Assembly (NCBI RefSeq): GCF_001542405.1
Contig: NZ_LNCD01000031.1
Coordinates: 62,001-126,000 of the forward strand
From: Rhizobium altiplani
GTDB lineage: Bacteria > Pseudomonadota > Alphaproteobacteria > Rhizobiales > Rhizobiaceae
Direction of reading: 5' to 3'
DNA: 64,000 nt
Positions 8,511 to 17,335 of this stretch are shown here, piece by piece. Position numbers and translations under genes: made by a program. Under the pieces are notes generated by a model. It had not been told where the DNA came from. It saw nothing but the letters and a program-made list of their open reading frames with translations, and made no database searches. Each line of letters opens with the position of its first letter. Position 1 is the stretch's first letter.

Positions 8511-9781
8511 CAGGCAGCCCCCTTGTTCAGGCCGGCATTGTCGCGCCCCAAGATTTCATCAAGCGCCGCAATCAGTCCATCGACCTCGGCAACCGTGTTG
8601 TAATGCACCATGGAAACGCGCACGGCGCCATTGTACTGCGGCAGGCCAACATGGTCGCCAAGCCGCCGCGCGTGGAAATCGCCAAAACGGATTGCGATCT
8701 TATAGGCGTCCATGGCCTTGCAGATATCTTCCGAATTGCGCCCCTCGAAGACGAAGCTGATCGTCGGGATACGCCGGCCATTGCGGTTTGCCGTCTCGCC
8801 GATGATGCGGCAATCGTTGCGGCTGCGCAGATAGGTTAGCAGCCGATCCGTCAGCGCGTTTTCCTGAATGGTGATCGCCTCGAAGGCCGCAAGGATCAGT
8901 TGACGCGGCGAGCCCGAGGCGCCGGATTTTGCGCCGAGTTCGCAGAGATAATCGACGATCCCCGTGACCGAATAGGCGAGCTCGTAGTTCGGATTGCCCG
9001 GCTCCAGCTTTCCCGGAACCTTGTCGCGCCCATAGAAGAAGTGATAAAGCGGATCGAGCTCCAGAAGATAATCATATTTGCCGTACATCATCGCGTAGTG
9101 CGGGCCGTAAGTCTTGTAGAAGCTGAAGACGTAATAATCGACATCCATCGCTCGGACATCGACGGCGCGATGCGGCGCATAGGCGACGGCATCGACACAG
9201 ATACGCGCGCCGCGCGCATGCACCATGGCCGCGATATCGGCGATCGGATTGATGGCGCCGAGAATATTGGAGACATGGGTGACGCAGACGAGCCTTGTCT
9301 TCTCGCTCATCAGTGGTTCGAGATCGGCAAGGTCGAGCTCATAGGTCTTGGTGTCGAGCGGCCAGAACTTGACGACGACGCCCATGTCGCGCAGCCCGTC
9401 CCAAGGCCCGATATTGGACTCGTGGTCCGAAATGGTAACTATGATCTCGTCGCCGGCCGAAAGCTGGCTGCGCATGGCGCGCGCCAGATTCTGCAGCAGC
9501 ACCGTGGTCGAGCTCCCGAAGATGATTTCTTCCGGTCGCGCCGCGTTCACCAGATGTGTGGCGGCGACGCGGCTTTCAATCAACGCCTTCGCCGCCTGCT
9601 GCGACACGTCGTAGCTGCCGCCGATCTGGACGTTCTTGTCATAGAGGAACGTATTGATGCGCTCGACCGCGCGCTTCAGGATCTGCGAGCCTCCGGCATT
9701 GTCGAAAAACGTCCATCCATGCTGAAGCCCCGGGAACTGGCTCCTGACAAAGTCGATGTCGAGTGGGCGTTGCGTCTCCAT
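8510..9781 (-). CDS. Class V aminotransferase (cysteine desulfurase-like)
   Basis: A 423-residue PLP enzyme. His120 (SDHESN) would stack on the PLP ring, Asp197 (CVDAVAYAPH) contacts the pyridine nitrogen and Lys223 (SFYKTYGP) forms the Schiff base. It matches the 'cysteine desulfurase-like' subfamily, but the C-terminal loop (HVGLPQYNGAVRVSMVHYN) has no catalytic Cys where SufS/CsdA carry one, so desulfuration is not supported. Tight coupling to the dihydropyrimidinase suggests it acts on an amino acid or ureide produced in the same pathway. Confidence 0.85.
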   Translation of the reverse strand: METQRPLDIDFVRSQFPGLQHGWTFFDNAGGSQILKRAVERINTFLYDKNVQIGGSYDVSQQAAKALIESRVAATHLVNAARPEEIIFGSSTTVLLQNLARAMRSQLSAGDEIIVTISDHESNIGPWDGLRDMGVVVKFWPLDTKTYELDLADLEPLMSEKTRLVCVTHVSNILGAINPIADIAAMVHARGARICVDAVAYAPHRAVDVRAMDVDYYVFSFYKTYGPHYAMMYGKYDYLLELDPLYHFFYGRDKVPGKLEPGNPNYELAYSVTGIVDYLCELGAKSGASGSPRQLILAAFEAITIQENALTDRLLTYLRSRNDCRIIGETANRNGRRIPTISFVFEGRNSEDICKAMDAYKIAIRFGDFHARRLGDHVGLPQYNGAVRVSMVHYNTVAEVDGLIAALDEILGRDNAGLNKGAA

Positions 9782-9809
9782 GTGGTCCTCCGGAACCTTG
9801 TCTTTATTG

Positions 9810-10547
9810 TCAGTGATTGAGAACGGCGCGCAGGAAGCTCTTCGTGCGCTCCTCCCGCGGATTGTCGAATATCTCGGCGGGTGTGCCGGCTTCCACTATC
9901 CGGCCGCCATCCATGAAAATGACACGGTCGGCGACCTGACGGGCAAAGCCCATCTCATGTGTAACCACGATCATGGTGACGCCGGTGCCGGCGAGCGTGC
10001 GCATGACGTCGAGCACTTCGCCCACCATCTCCGGGTCGAGCGCCGAGGTGGGCTCGTCGAAGAGCAGTACGCGCGGCTCCATCGCCAGCGCGCGGGCGAT
10101 CGCCACTCGCTGCTGCTGGCCGCCGGACAGCTGTTCCGGATACTTCTCCGCCTGCTCGGTGATACCGACGCGGGCAAGTAGTTCGCGCGCCTTGCGGGCG
10201 GCCTCATCAGGCGGTGTGCCGCGTACCCGCATCGGCGCGATCATGATGTTCTTCATGACCGTCAGATGCGGGAAGAGGTTGAAGGACTGGAACACCATTC
10301 CGACTTCTGCGCGCACTTGCGCCAGATTGCGCCCGCGCTCCACCTTGATGCCATCGACCTCGACGTGGCTGTCGTTTGCGAAGCTCTCCAGGTGGTTGAT
10401 GCAGCGGATCAGCGTCGATTTACCGGAGCCCGAGGGGCCGATGACGCACACGACCTCGCCTTCGCCGATTGCCAGATCGATGCCGTGAAGGACCTGGAAA
10501 TTGCCATAAGACTTGTTGAGGTTGTGGATATTGACAATGGTTTTCAT
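9810..10547 (-). CDS. Amino-acid-type ABC transporter ATP-binding protein
   Basis: A 245-residue ATPase of the GlnQ/HisP group: Walker [11 protein letters not shown]-loop [10 protein letters not shown], signature [15 protein letters not shown], Walker [13 protein letters not shown] and H-loop [14 protein letters not shown]. The start [15 protein letters not shown] at 10547 follows GGGAGG and overlaps the permease stop (ATGA), preferable to the longer frame from 10607. It powers import with the permease and binding protein upstream. Confidence 0.92.
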   Translation of the reverse strand: MKTIVNIHNLNKSYGNFQVLHGIDLAIGEGEVVCVIGPSGSGKSTLIRCINHLESFANDSHVEVDGIKVERGRNLAQVRAEVGMVFQSFNLFPHLTVMKNIMIAPMRVRGTPPDEAARKARELLARVGITEQAEKYPEQLSGGQQQRVAIARALAMEPRVLLFDEPTSALDPEMVGEVLDVMRTLAGTGVTMIVVTHEMGFARQVADRVIFMDGGRIVEAGTPAEIFDNPREERTKSFLRAVLNH

Positions 10548-11218
10548 CGACGCCTCCCGGCGCTGAAGCGTTTTTCGAGACGGGCAACGATGCTGACCAG
10601 CGGCCACAGGAACGCGACGTAGATGATGGCTGCGCCAATGAGCGGCGAGGGATTTGCCATCAATGCCTGCGCCTGCGTTGCCTGCTTCAGCAAATCGGGC
10701 ATGGCGACAACGGACGCCAGCGCCGTATCCTTCATCACGTTGATGCAGTTGTTCGTCAGCGGCGGAATGACGATCTTGATCGCCTGCGGCAGAATGATTT
10801 CCACCATCATGTGACGATAGGAAAGTCCGAGCGCTTCCGAGGCCTCGAACTGGCCGCGCGGAATGGCTTCGATGCCGGCGCGAAAGATCTCCGCCGTGTA
10901 AGCCGTCGAAACGATCGTCAAGGCAGCGGCGGCCGAAAGGAACGGCGAGAGCCGGATGCCGACGAAAGGCAAGGCATAGTAGATCACGATGAGCAGCACT
11001 AGCAGCGGAATTGAGCGGAAGATGTCGATATAGATCTTGGCAAGCGCTTGGAGATACGTCGCGCCATAGAGGCGTAGGAGCGCGAGGATCAACCCACCCG
11101 CCAGGCCGCCAACGATGCTGACGACGCCAAGTTCGAGGGTGATCCAGAGGCCGGAGAGGAGCAGCGGAAAAGAGCGCTCCAGCACCGCCAGATTAAAAAA
11201 GGTCGTAAAGATATCCAT
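10544..11218 (-). CDS. Amino-acid-type ABC transporter permease
   Basis: A 224-residue inner-membrane protein of the HisM/GlnP family with about five helices. The EAA loop reads [26 protein letters not shown]. Only one permease gene is present, so it probably works as a homodimer. It overlaps the ATPase start by four bases. Confidence 0.9.
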   Translation of the reverse strand: MDIFTTFFNLAVLERSFPLLLSGLWITLELGVVSIVGGLAGGLILALLRLYGATYLQALAKIYIDIFRSIPLLVLLIVIYYALPFVGIRLSPFLSAAAALTIVSTAYTAEIFRAGIEAIPRGQFEASEALGLSYRHMMVEIILPQAIKIVIPPLTNNCINVMKDTALASVVAMPDLLKQATQAQALMANPSPLIGAAIIYVAFLWPLVSIVARLEKRFSAGRRR

Positions 11219-11288
11219 TTAGGCACCGGTCGGTCGTTGTGGGGCGGATGGCGGACAAGCCGCCATCCGTGGCCTGAACCATCCGGCC

Positions 11289-12083
11289 TTACTTAGCAGC
11301 AGGCATGTCGGCGACCTTGATTGTAGAGGTCGTATCCTCGGCCTTCGCGCCGAACCAGGTTTCGTGCAGCTTGGCGATGAAGCCCTCGCCCTTCAGTGTC
11401 GTAATCACGTCGTTGACCTGCTTGGCCAACGGGTCGCCCTTGTTGAACATGATCGAGTATTTTTCGCCGGTCGGGATACGCTCGACGACCTTGATTGTCG
11501 GCTTGTCCTTTACGTAATACTGAAGCGCCGGAATATCGCTGATATAGCCATCGATGCGGCCGGCAGCGAGATCGAGCATGGCCGGTTGCAGGCCTTCGAA
11601 GCGGCGGATTTCGCCGAGGCTGTATTTGGCGGTGTTGGTGGTTGCCCACACGTCGCCAGTCGAACCCGTGTCGACGCCAACCACCTTGCCGCTCATGCCC
11701 GAGAGATCCTTGATGCCGGCGGTAGCCATGACAGTAAGCGACTGGTCGCTGTCATAGTAGGGCTGGGCAAAGCTAACCGATTCCAGGCGCTTCTCGGTGA
11801 TGGTGATCGACGAGACGGCCATGTTGATTCGGCCCGACTGGACGGCAGAAAAGAGGCCGTTGAACGGGATGTTGACGAATTCGACGGACTTGTTGAGGCG
11901 CTTGGCAATTTCGGTGATGAGATCGACTTCAAAGCCGACGGTCTTGCCGGTTTCGTCCTGGAATTCCCATGGCACATTGCCGATATTGGCGCCGACGGAA
12001 AGATCGGCGGCAAGGGATGCATGGCTGGCGAAGGCGAGAACGCCCGAAATCACCGCAGTCTTCAGAAAGGAAAAATGACGCAT
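11289..12083 (-). CDS. Periplasmic amino-acid-type substrate-binding protein
   Basis: A 264-residue family-3 solute-binding protein with a signal peptide (MRHFSFLKTAVISGVLAFAS, cleavage after ASLAA near residue 26). It then shows VGANIGNVPWEFQDETGKTVGFEVDLITEIAKRL and GRINMAVSSITITEKR, typical of polar amino-acid binders. It is the first gene of the importer/aminotransferase/dihydropyrimidinase operon. Ligand unknown; an amino acid or ureide is likely given the enzymes. Confidence 0.9.
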   Translation of the reverse strand: MRHFSFLKTAVISGVLAFASHASLAADLSVGANIGNVPWEFQDETGKTVGFEVDLITEIAKRLNKSVEFVNIPFNGLFSAVQSGRINMAVSSITITEKRLESVSFAQPYYDSDQSLTVMATAGIKDLSGMSGKVVGVDTGSTGDVWATTNTAKYSLGEIRRFEGLQPAMLDLAAGRIDGYISDIPALQYYVKDKPTIKVVERIPTGEKYSIMFNKGDPLAKQVNDVITTLKGEGFIAKLHETWFGAKAEDTTSTIKVADMPAAK

Positions 12084-12121
12084 CTAGGTTCCCCTTGTTT
12101 TATGGCGCGTATTTTTGCTAA

Positions 12122-12141
12122 TGGTCTAACCGGTCTGACCA
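12122..12141. promoter_or_regulatory. Candidate GntR/FadR operator
   Basis: A 20-bp near-palindrome with outer arms TGGTC (12122-12126) and GACCA (12137-12141) and a central ACCGGT. It lies between the divergent importer operon and the FadR-type regulator, where autoregulation would be expected. GntR/FadR-family operators commonly carry GGTC/GACC half-sites. Confidence 0.55.
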
Positions 12142-12246
12142 GTCAGGCCAAATCAATCATGGTATCTTGTCATTTGCAAGCGCGTGATGGATTTAAATGT
12201 ACGGGGCGAACCAGACGCGCCGATCAGACGTCGGAGAAGCGCAAGA

Positions 12247-12933
12247 ATGCTGAACAGGACTTTGGTGCCGCAATCGGCGGCCCGACTGATACAGGACATG
12301 ATCCAGAGCGGCGAACTCGCCGCCGGTCAGAAGATTCCGTCGCAGCGTGATTTTTCCCTGAAGCTCGGCATCAGCCGGGCCTCGCTACGCGAAGCGCTGC
12401 TGACTCTCGAAACTCTGGGCTTGATCAAAACCGAAGCCGGCCGAGGCACCTTTGTTGCCGACCCTGGCGCCCCGGGAAGCAATATGGCACCCTGGCGCTA
12501 CTCCGACACCTATTCGGTCTTCGACGTCTTCCAGACGCGCATCATGCTTGAGGGCAATATCGCCGCACTCGCCGCCGGACGCCTCACCGGCAATCAGCTG
12601 CAGGCGATGGAAGCGGCAACGAAGCAGATGGAGGATTGCTGGGCCAAACAGGATCTGCTGGCCAATGTCGAAGCCGATCTCGAATTCCACGGCATCATTG
12701 CGTCTGCCTGCAGCAATGCCATGCTGCGGGCGCTTTACCAAGTCGTGCGCGAGCAGCTGACGGAAACGCAGCGCCAACCGATTCCGATCACAGAGCCCGC
12801 GCGCATGCAGGCCTCGATCGCCGAGCATCGCCGCATCATTGCGGCTTTAAGCGACAATGATGCGGCACGCGCCCGCCTTGAAATGGAAACGCATGTACTC
12901 AACACGGCGCGCTGCGCGGGGCTGAACCCGTGA
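12247..12933 (+). CDS. GntR/FadR-family transcriptional regulator
   Basis: About 228 residues. An N-terminal winged helix (LIQDMIQSGELAAGQKIPS, ISRASLREALLTLETLGLI, GRGTFV) is followed by an FCD ligand-binding domain with the helix signature QTRIMLEGNIAALAA, metal-site histidines in DLEFHGIIA and the C-terminal IAEHRRIIAAL. GGAGAAG at 12233 supports the 12247 ATG; the frame is open upstream to GTG 12184/ATG 12187, but no ribosome site precedes them. It is divergent from the importer operon and probably controls it in response to an organic-acid or amino-acid ligand. Confidence 0.85.
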   Translation: MLNRTLVPQSAARLIQDMIQSGELAAGQKIPSQRDFSLKLGISRASLREALLTLETLGLIKTEAGRGTFVADPGAPGSNMAPWRYSDTYSVFDVFQTRIMLEGNIAALAAGRLTGNQLQAMEAATKQMEDCWAKQDLLANVEADLEFHGIIASACSNAMLRALYQVVREQLTETQRQPIPITEPARMQASIAEHRRIIAALSDNDAARARLEMETHVLNTARCAGLNP

Positions 12934-13334
12934 ACTTCAGTGGCGCGGCCATCATGACGGTTTCGATCGAGCAGAGGTGCCCCCACAAGCAACGCGAGCC
13001 GCGTCAACAACGCCGGCCATATATCGCGGGCACGACTCGCCTAACCACTGTTGTTTCGCGTCGATCTCATCCGAACTCTTAGAGACCTCAGAGGCTTAGA
13101 AATCCCAGTCCTCGTCCTCGGCCGCCAGTGCCTTGCCAATGACATAGGAGAACTGTCTCGAATTTCTGATAGCTGTCGCCCTCTCGCTGCAAAAATCTGA
13201 ATCCGCTCGAGTGAAGTCTGGGCAGTCATCTAGCTCGCGATCAACTGACAGACCTGACAAACTATCTCGTGGAAATTGGATGGAAACGGATGGATAAATA
13301 GTGCATGACAGTGTCCCAACAATTGGATGGGAAT
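12934..13334. other. Gap with no supported gene
   Basis: No convincing gene. The minus strand near 13095-13150 reads ...RQFSYVIGKALAAEDEDWDF and stops, which resembles an acidic C-terminal tail of a decayed gene, but the frame upstream is broken. Confidence 0.35.
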
Positions 13335-13480
13335 ATGGAATTTCTAAACACGGCGACCGTGCGGATCACGCCCGAAATCCTGTCGCTGATAAATCGACGA
13401 ATTCAAAGGTGCTTGGCGTTCTATCGGCCGGATCGCGCCTGAGGGGCTATCCAGCCTCTGGCGATCACAAAAAACTCTGG
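13335..13480 (+). pseudogene. Fic-family protein N-terminal remnant (first)
   Basis: The ATG at 13335 reads MEFLNTATVRITPEILSLI. After a one-base shift near 13392 it continues as IDEFKGAWRSIGRIAPEGLSSLWRS, the usual N-terminus of Fic proteins that begin with a DEFKG.WR...RIAPE.LS.L segment. Homology then ends, well before any inhibitory motif or HPFxxGNGR motif. Only a fragment of a decayed Fic (AMP-transferase) gene remains. Confidence 0.6.
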
Positions 13481-13530
13481 GGTGATCTAAGGAATTAAAA
13501 GGACATCCCTAGCGGGTGCTCGCGCCGAGT

Positions 13531-13618
13531 TCAGTCTTGCCACGGGTCAACGACGATCACGCCCGCATCATCGAAATCCTGAACATTACGCGTGACTACA
13601 GTTAAACCGTGAACGAGC
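13531..13618 (-). pseudogene. VapC/PIN-domain toxin C-terminal remnant
   Basis: The minus strand reads ALVHGLTVVTRNVQDFDDAGV followed by IVVDPWQD and a TGA at 13531-13533. This is the typical end of a PIN-domain VapC/FitB ribonuclease, including the TRNxxDF motif that carries a catalytic Asp. A stop lies just upstream of this stretch in the same frame, and no other PIN motifs were found, so only about 30 codons survive. Confidence 0.65.
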
Positions 13619-13694
13619 GCGGATCGTCAGAGTAAGGCCGGACGCTGTCGGTCGAAATGACGTACGGTAGCAAGATGGGGAGACTAACGGCAGC

Positions 13695-13740
13695 AATCTC
13701 CGCATAAATGCGGAGATTATGCGTGCCATTCTCCGCATTT
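13695..13740. promoter_or_regulatory. CTCCGCAT palindrome and repeat upstream of Fic remnant
   Basis: AATCTCCGCAT (13695-13705) and ATGCGGAGATT (13708-13718) form an 11-bp inverted repeat around AA. A third CTCCGCAT half-site follows at 13731-13738. The array ends 18 bp before the original Fic ATG at 13758, an autorepressor-like position. Many Fic proteins of this type carry a C-terminal DNA-binding domain, so a relic operator is plausible. Confidence 0.5.
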
Positions 13741-13757
13741 GTACCCTATCTTGAGAC

Positions 13758-14160
13758 ATGACCCATGTATGGCAGTCTGCCTACTGCCGCGATTCGAATG
13801 GAAACTCGATAACCTTGCATCAAGTCTTGCAACCGTACGCCTCGATTAGGGGCGCCTCATCGGCCGTGTGGAGAGCCTCGGCTTTCGTACGCGCGAGGCG
13901 ACCTTTCTGCGAGCACTAGTCGACGACGTCGTCAGGTCGTCGGCGATCCAGGGAGAGCGTCTGGATGAACAACAGGTGCGGTCGTCGCTGGCACGGCGAC
14001 TCCGTATTTATATCGACGGATTCGTGACGCCCGACCGCTCGGTTGAGGACATCGTCCATATCACGCTAGATACCACAATCGATTGCTCGGAACCACTGAC
14101 GACGGAGCGGCTGTTTCAATGGCATGCGGCCCTTTTTCCGACCGGCCCCGGACCAGTTTC
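13758..14160 (+). pseudogene. Fic-family (DUF4172-type) protein remnant (second)
   Basis: The ATG at 13758 reads MTHVWQSAY; a one-base loss near 13788 shifts to PRFEWKLDNLASSLATVRLD. An in-frame TAG at 13847 (usual Gln) interrupts it, then GRLIGRVESLGFRTREATFLRALVDD continues to DVVRSSAIQGERLDEQQVRSSLARRL and LFQWHAALFPTG. This is the N-terminal half of a Fic AMP-transferase; the HPFxxGNGR motif is missing because the gene ends at the GH38-like gene. The inhibitory SxxxE(G/N) motif reads SSAIQG, with Gln where Glu is expected. Confidence 0.78.
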
Positions 14161-14174
14161 TCACTTTGCAGACG

Positions 14175-16118
14175 TCAGTATCCGGTGGATTCGGTGATCC
14201 GGAAGCGGGCGACGATATCGCCCTCGCACCACATCGGGAAATTGGTTCCCCACTTATTGTTGTGCAGATTGAAGCGGATGCCTTCGGCAAAGCTCGGGCG
14301 CGTCTTGCAGAAGGTCATGAAGTCCCAGCTCTGCGGCGCCACCAGCGGCGTATCCAGCGGCTCGATCGTCAAAGTGGAGGCCTCGCGCGCGGCAGCGACC
14401 GCCTGAAGCTGTGCCCCGCCACTTTCGGCAATGCGCTCCGATGAGTGCCAGAGGCCCATCTTGTTGAAACTCCAGTCTGATGCGCCGGCCGGCGTGAAAG
14501 ACAGGAAACTTGCCTCCGGCATTCGGTTCGCGGGTTTGCCGCGCAACACGAACGCCAGAATCAACCCCTCCCCCTCCTCCATATGCAGCGACAAGATCGG
14601 CGGCGCGCCATACTGCCCGTTTGCCTGTTTGGGCATGGAGAGGACGGCGGAGGATCCCTCTGCAGCCGTCAGCACCGGCACGAAGACCTTGGAGAGACCG
14701 GCTCCAGAAGCGGCAAGACCCGGCTTGTCGTGGTCGAGGATCGCCCATTCCTGCCGATGCGTCAGATAGGTGTCCATATGCCGCGCCATGTCGGCGGCGT
14801 CGTAGCTCTCGTAGCGGTATGCGATCAGAGAACGTCGTCCCTCCGCGCCAGTTTGGCCTTCAATGGCACGTCCGGCGGGCGTGACAAGGGCCGTGAGATC
14901 TCCGGTTACCGGGTCGACATGAGCTTCCCATCGACCGGCACGGATCGTTCCGGCCCGAGCCGAAATCGCTGGCAGGGCGGGTGCGGCGAGCCTGGAAATG
15001 GCCGCTTCGGCCATCTTCCGGTCATCGCACCCAAGCATCGAGACAGCCTTGTCGATATAGGCCCGTTGCTCGGCCCAGGAAGCTTCCGAATAGGCAAACC
15101 GGTAGTCGGATGCCCGCGCAACTTCGAAGTCCTTCCGCGACCAGGCCTTGTCGTCCCTGAGATAGGTCTTGATGTCAACGCCGCACGTGTGTTCGGCGAC
15201 CATTGCCAGGCCGCGCCCGAATGCGAGCCGGCTCGGTGTCAGCCCGTCGTCAGCGAAACGGTCATACTGGCGTTGCAATGCGAGGAACCGGGCGGTCTTT
15301 TGGGGATCCGTGGCGCTTCCGTGGATCCAGCTGTCGCCGAGTTCGATATCGAGCACCGGGAATTGTTCGCGGGCATCCCAGAGGATTGCGCCGTAATCTT
15401 CGAGTGTTGCGGCGCGTATGACAGCAGTTGGCGCCTTGTGGCGCATCTCGCGATAGACGTCCACAGTCTGAGCCACGCTCTGCGGGCCGATGTTGTCGCT
15501 GGTATGGGCAAAACTCAGTGCGTCGCTCATGCCTTCCGGAAAATAGGTCTCGCCATAGGAACGCTGGTACATGACGACGATCTCCTCGCCTCCAGGGGCT
15601 CGCCAGCGGAAGACATCCGGCACGTTCGGTGGTGGAGAGGCTGTGTTGACGCCCAGATGCAAGAAACGAATGCCGGCCTCGGCGAGCATCGGCACCATCC
15701 CGAGCGTATGACCCGGCACATCGGTCATCTTGGCGGCGATCGTCCTCTTGCCGAAACGGCGGTCGAGTTCCTGCGAATAGGAGAGGCCGGCACGGAAAAG
15801 CGCCGGGGACATCAGTTCCGTGTGCGTCGTGTAGGGCAGGCCGTGCCAGCGGATGAGACCGTGCTCTATCGCCTGTTCCAGACGCTTGACCTCTGCCGGC
15901 GAGCGGGAATTCAAATGATCCCAGATCAGCCATGCGCCAGTCGTCCAGATGAAGCGCGGCTCATCCGGGTTCTCGGCGAAGAAGTGCGCGCCCGTCTCGA
16001 TTGCCTGTGGAATGAACCGGTCGTGATACTGTTTGCGGACCTTTTCCGCGTGATCGGTGAAGCCGATGTCGAGATGCGTCTTGAAGACCAGATGCACGCG
16101 CTTTTCTGTCATTTCCAT
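14175..16118 (-). CDS. GH38-like glycoside hydrolase (DUF5054-type)
   Basis: A 647-residue cytosolic protein with no signal peptide. The N-terminus VHLVFKTHLDIGFTDHAEKV carries the His-x-Asp metal-binding pair typical of GH38 alpha-mannosidases. FIWTTGAWLIWDHL, MTDVPGHTLGMVPMLAEAGIRFLHLGVN and MVAEHTCGVDIKTYL follow that fold, and the middle and C-terminal parts fit the DUF5054 family often annotated as glycosyl hydrolase. The gene is transcribed with, and downstream of, a LacI regulator and faces a sugar ABC importer, so it probably cleaves an imported oligosaccharide or glycoside; substrate unknown. Confidence 0.8.
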   Translation of the reverse strand: MEMTEKRVHLVFKTHLDIGFTDHAEKVRKQYHDRFIPQAIETGAHFFAENPDEPRFIWTTGAWLIWDHLNSRSPAEVKRLEQAIEHGLIRWHGLPYTTHTELMSPALFRAGLSYSQELDRRFGKRTIAAKMTDVPGHTLGMVPMLAEAGIRFLHLGVNTASPPPNVPDVFRWRAPGGEEIVVMYQRSYGETYFPEGMSDALSFAHTSDNIGPQSVAQTVDVYREMRHKAPTAVIRAATLEDYGAILWDAREQFPVLDIELGDSWIHGSATDPQKTARFLALQRQYDRFADDGLTPSRLAFGRGLAMVAEHTCGVDIKTYLRDDKAWSRKDFEVARASDYRFAYSEASWAEQRAYIDKAVSMLGCDDRKMAEAAISRLAAPALPAISARAGTIRAGRWEAHVDPVTGDLTALVTPAGRAIEGQTGAEGRRSLIAYRYESYDAADMARHMDTYLTHRQEWAILDHDKPGLAASGAGLSKVFVPVLTAAEGSSAVLSMPKQANGQYGAPPILSLHMEEGEGLILAFVLRGKPANRMPEASFLSFTPAGASDWSFNKMGLWHSSERIAESGGAQLQAVAAAREASTLTIEPLDTPLVAPQSWDFMTFCKTRPSFAEGIRFNLHNNKWGTNFPMWCEGDIVARFRITESTGY

Positions 16119-16141
16119 TTCAATCAGCCGATCAATTTATA

Positions 16142-17179
16142 TCAACCCACTGTGCCACGCACGACAAGCCGGGTGCCGAGCGTTTCAGTCAATGGACCGT
16201 CGTCGGGATTCCTGAGACGCCGGAGAATGAGGCGAACGAGGGCGCGGACGCGGTCCTCGAGATCGATCCGGACGGTGGTGAGATTGTAAGCTTTCCAGTG
16301 CGACTGCGGAATGTCGTCGAATCCGATGACGCTGACGTCGCCCGGCACCGAAAGGCCAAGATCGTGGCGCAGGGCATCAATCGCCCCGAATGCACCGACG
16401 TCGTTGGCGGCAAAGATCGCGTCCGCACCGTCCTCGACCCGGAAAAGGTCGAGCGTGGCGCGATAGGCCGTATCGTAGGTATAATCGCCATCAATGACTG
16501 TCGGCGGCTGCATACCGCGCTCGACGAGGATTTTGGTGATCATCAGCTCGCGCTCGCGGTTGGCGAGCGACTGGCGCTTGCCGCCGAGATAGGCAACGCG
16601 ACGCACACCGTACCCCTGCAGCAGCGCAACGGCCTGCTCGATACCGTCCCGCTGGCGCACCAGCAGCCGGTCGTAAAGGCTGGAGGACGTGCCGGCAAAT
16701 TGCGCACCGTCGTCGTAGCTCACGTAGATCGGCACGGCGCGGTCGAGAAAGCCGCTCAATACGTCGGCATCAACATTCTCCGTGAAGGCGATCACAGAAT
16801 CGGGGTTGAAGCCGCGCATGTAGGTAAGCAGTGTCTGGTCCATGCTGAAATCGGCCTTGGCCTTGAACAGCAAGGTCGCGAAGCCTTCTGCCTGCAGCGC
16901 CGTCGTCAGCGCGTCGATCTCCTGGCTTTCCCAGGGTGAACAGACATCAGGTACGATCATGCCAACCAGATGCGAGCGGCGGGTAACAAGCGATCGGGCC
17001 GCCATGTCCGGCGTGTAATTCAGTTCGCGGGCAATCTGCAGGATTCGGTCGCGCTTTTCCGGCTTCAACGATGCATTCGGATTGAAAGCGCGGGACACGG
17101 CGACGCGCGAGACATTCGCTTCTCGGGCAACGAGATCCGCCGTGGCACGGGCGCTCTTTCTGTCATTTCGTGCGGTCAT
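16142..17179 (-). CDS. LacI-family transcriptional repressor
   Basis: 345 residues. The helix-turn-helix lies near residues 12-60 (ATADLVAREANVSRVAVSRAFN, LNYTPDMAARSL), followed by a periplasmic-binding-type effector domain (HLVGMIVPDVCSPWESQEIDAL, IFAANDVGAFGAIDALR, VSVIGFDDIPQSHWKAY). The ATG at 17179 is chosen over the TTG just before it. It lies between the GH38-like gene and the divergent importer, and two identical-type operators flank its promoter, so autoregulation and control of both operons by a sugar is likely. Confidence 0.93.
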   Translation of the reverse strand: MTARNDRKSARATADLVAREANVSRVAVSRAFNPNASLKPEKRDRILQIARELNYTPDMAARSLVTRRSHLVGMIVPDVCSPWESQEIDALTTALQAEGFATLLFKAKADFSMDQTLLTYMRGFNPDSVIAFTENVDADVLSGFLDRAVPIYVSYDDGAQFAGTSSSLYDRLLVRQRDGIEQAVALLQGYGVRRVAYLGGKRQSLANRERELMITKILVERGMQPPTVIDGDYTYDTAYRATLDLFRVEDGADAIFAANDVGAFGAIDALRHDLGLSVPGDVSVIGFDDIPQSHWKAYNLTTVRIDLEDRVRALVRLILRRLRNPDDGPLTETLGTRLVVRGTVG

Positions 17180-17195
17180 CAATGCATCAACAAAA

Positions 17196-17210
17196 TGAAA
17201 ACGTGTTCAC
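17196..17210. promoter_or_regulatory. LacI-type operator, copy 1
   Basis: TGAAAACGTGTTCAC, a near-palindrome centred on ACGT, lies about 17 bp upstream of the LacI start codon. It matches the second copy at 17336-17351 over all 15 bases. Central CG palindromes of this kind are standard LacI-family operators. Confidence 0.75.
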
Positions 17211-17335
17211 TACTTTGGAACCTAAACAATAGTCGCGTCAAGGGCCAGCGATGTAATTCCTGCTGACAGCCGCGCAACTTGCGAACTTGTGGAGTCAAAA
17301 TTGATTTCTCGTTCTCGAAGGCACTGTTGACAAAA

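Noticed and set aside
8510..9781. True cysteine desulfurase
   Set aside because: PLP residues are present but the catalytic Cys loop has none.
13095..13150. Possible C-terminal tail ending EDEDWDF on the minus strand (chemoreceptor-like)
   Set aside because: Too short, and the frame is broken upstream; similarity to chemoreceptor tails could be chance.
13928..13960. Active Fic toxin
   Set aside because: The gene has a frameshift, a stop codon and no catalytic HPFxxGNGR motif, so it is a remnant.
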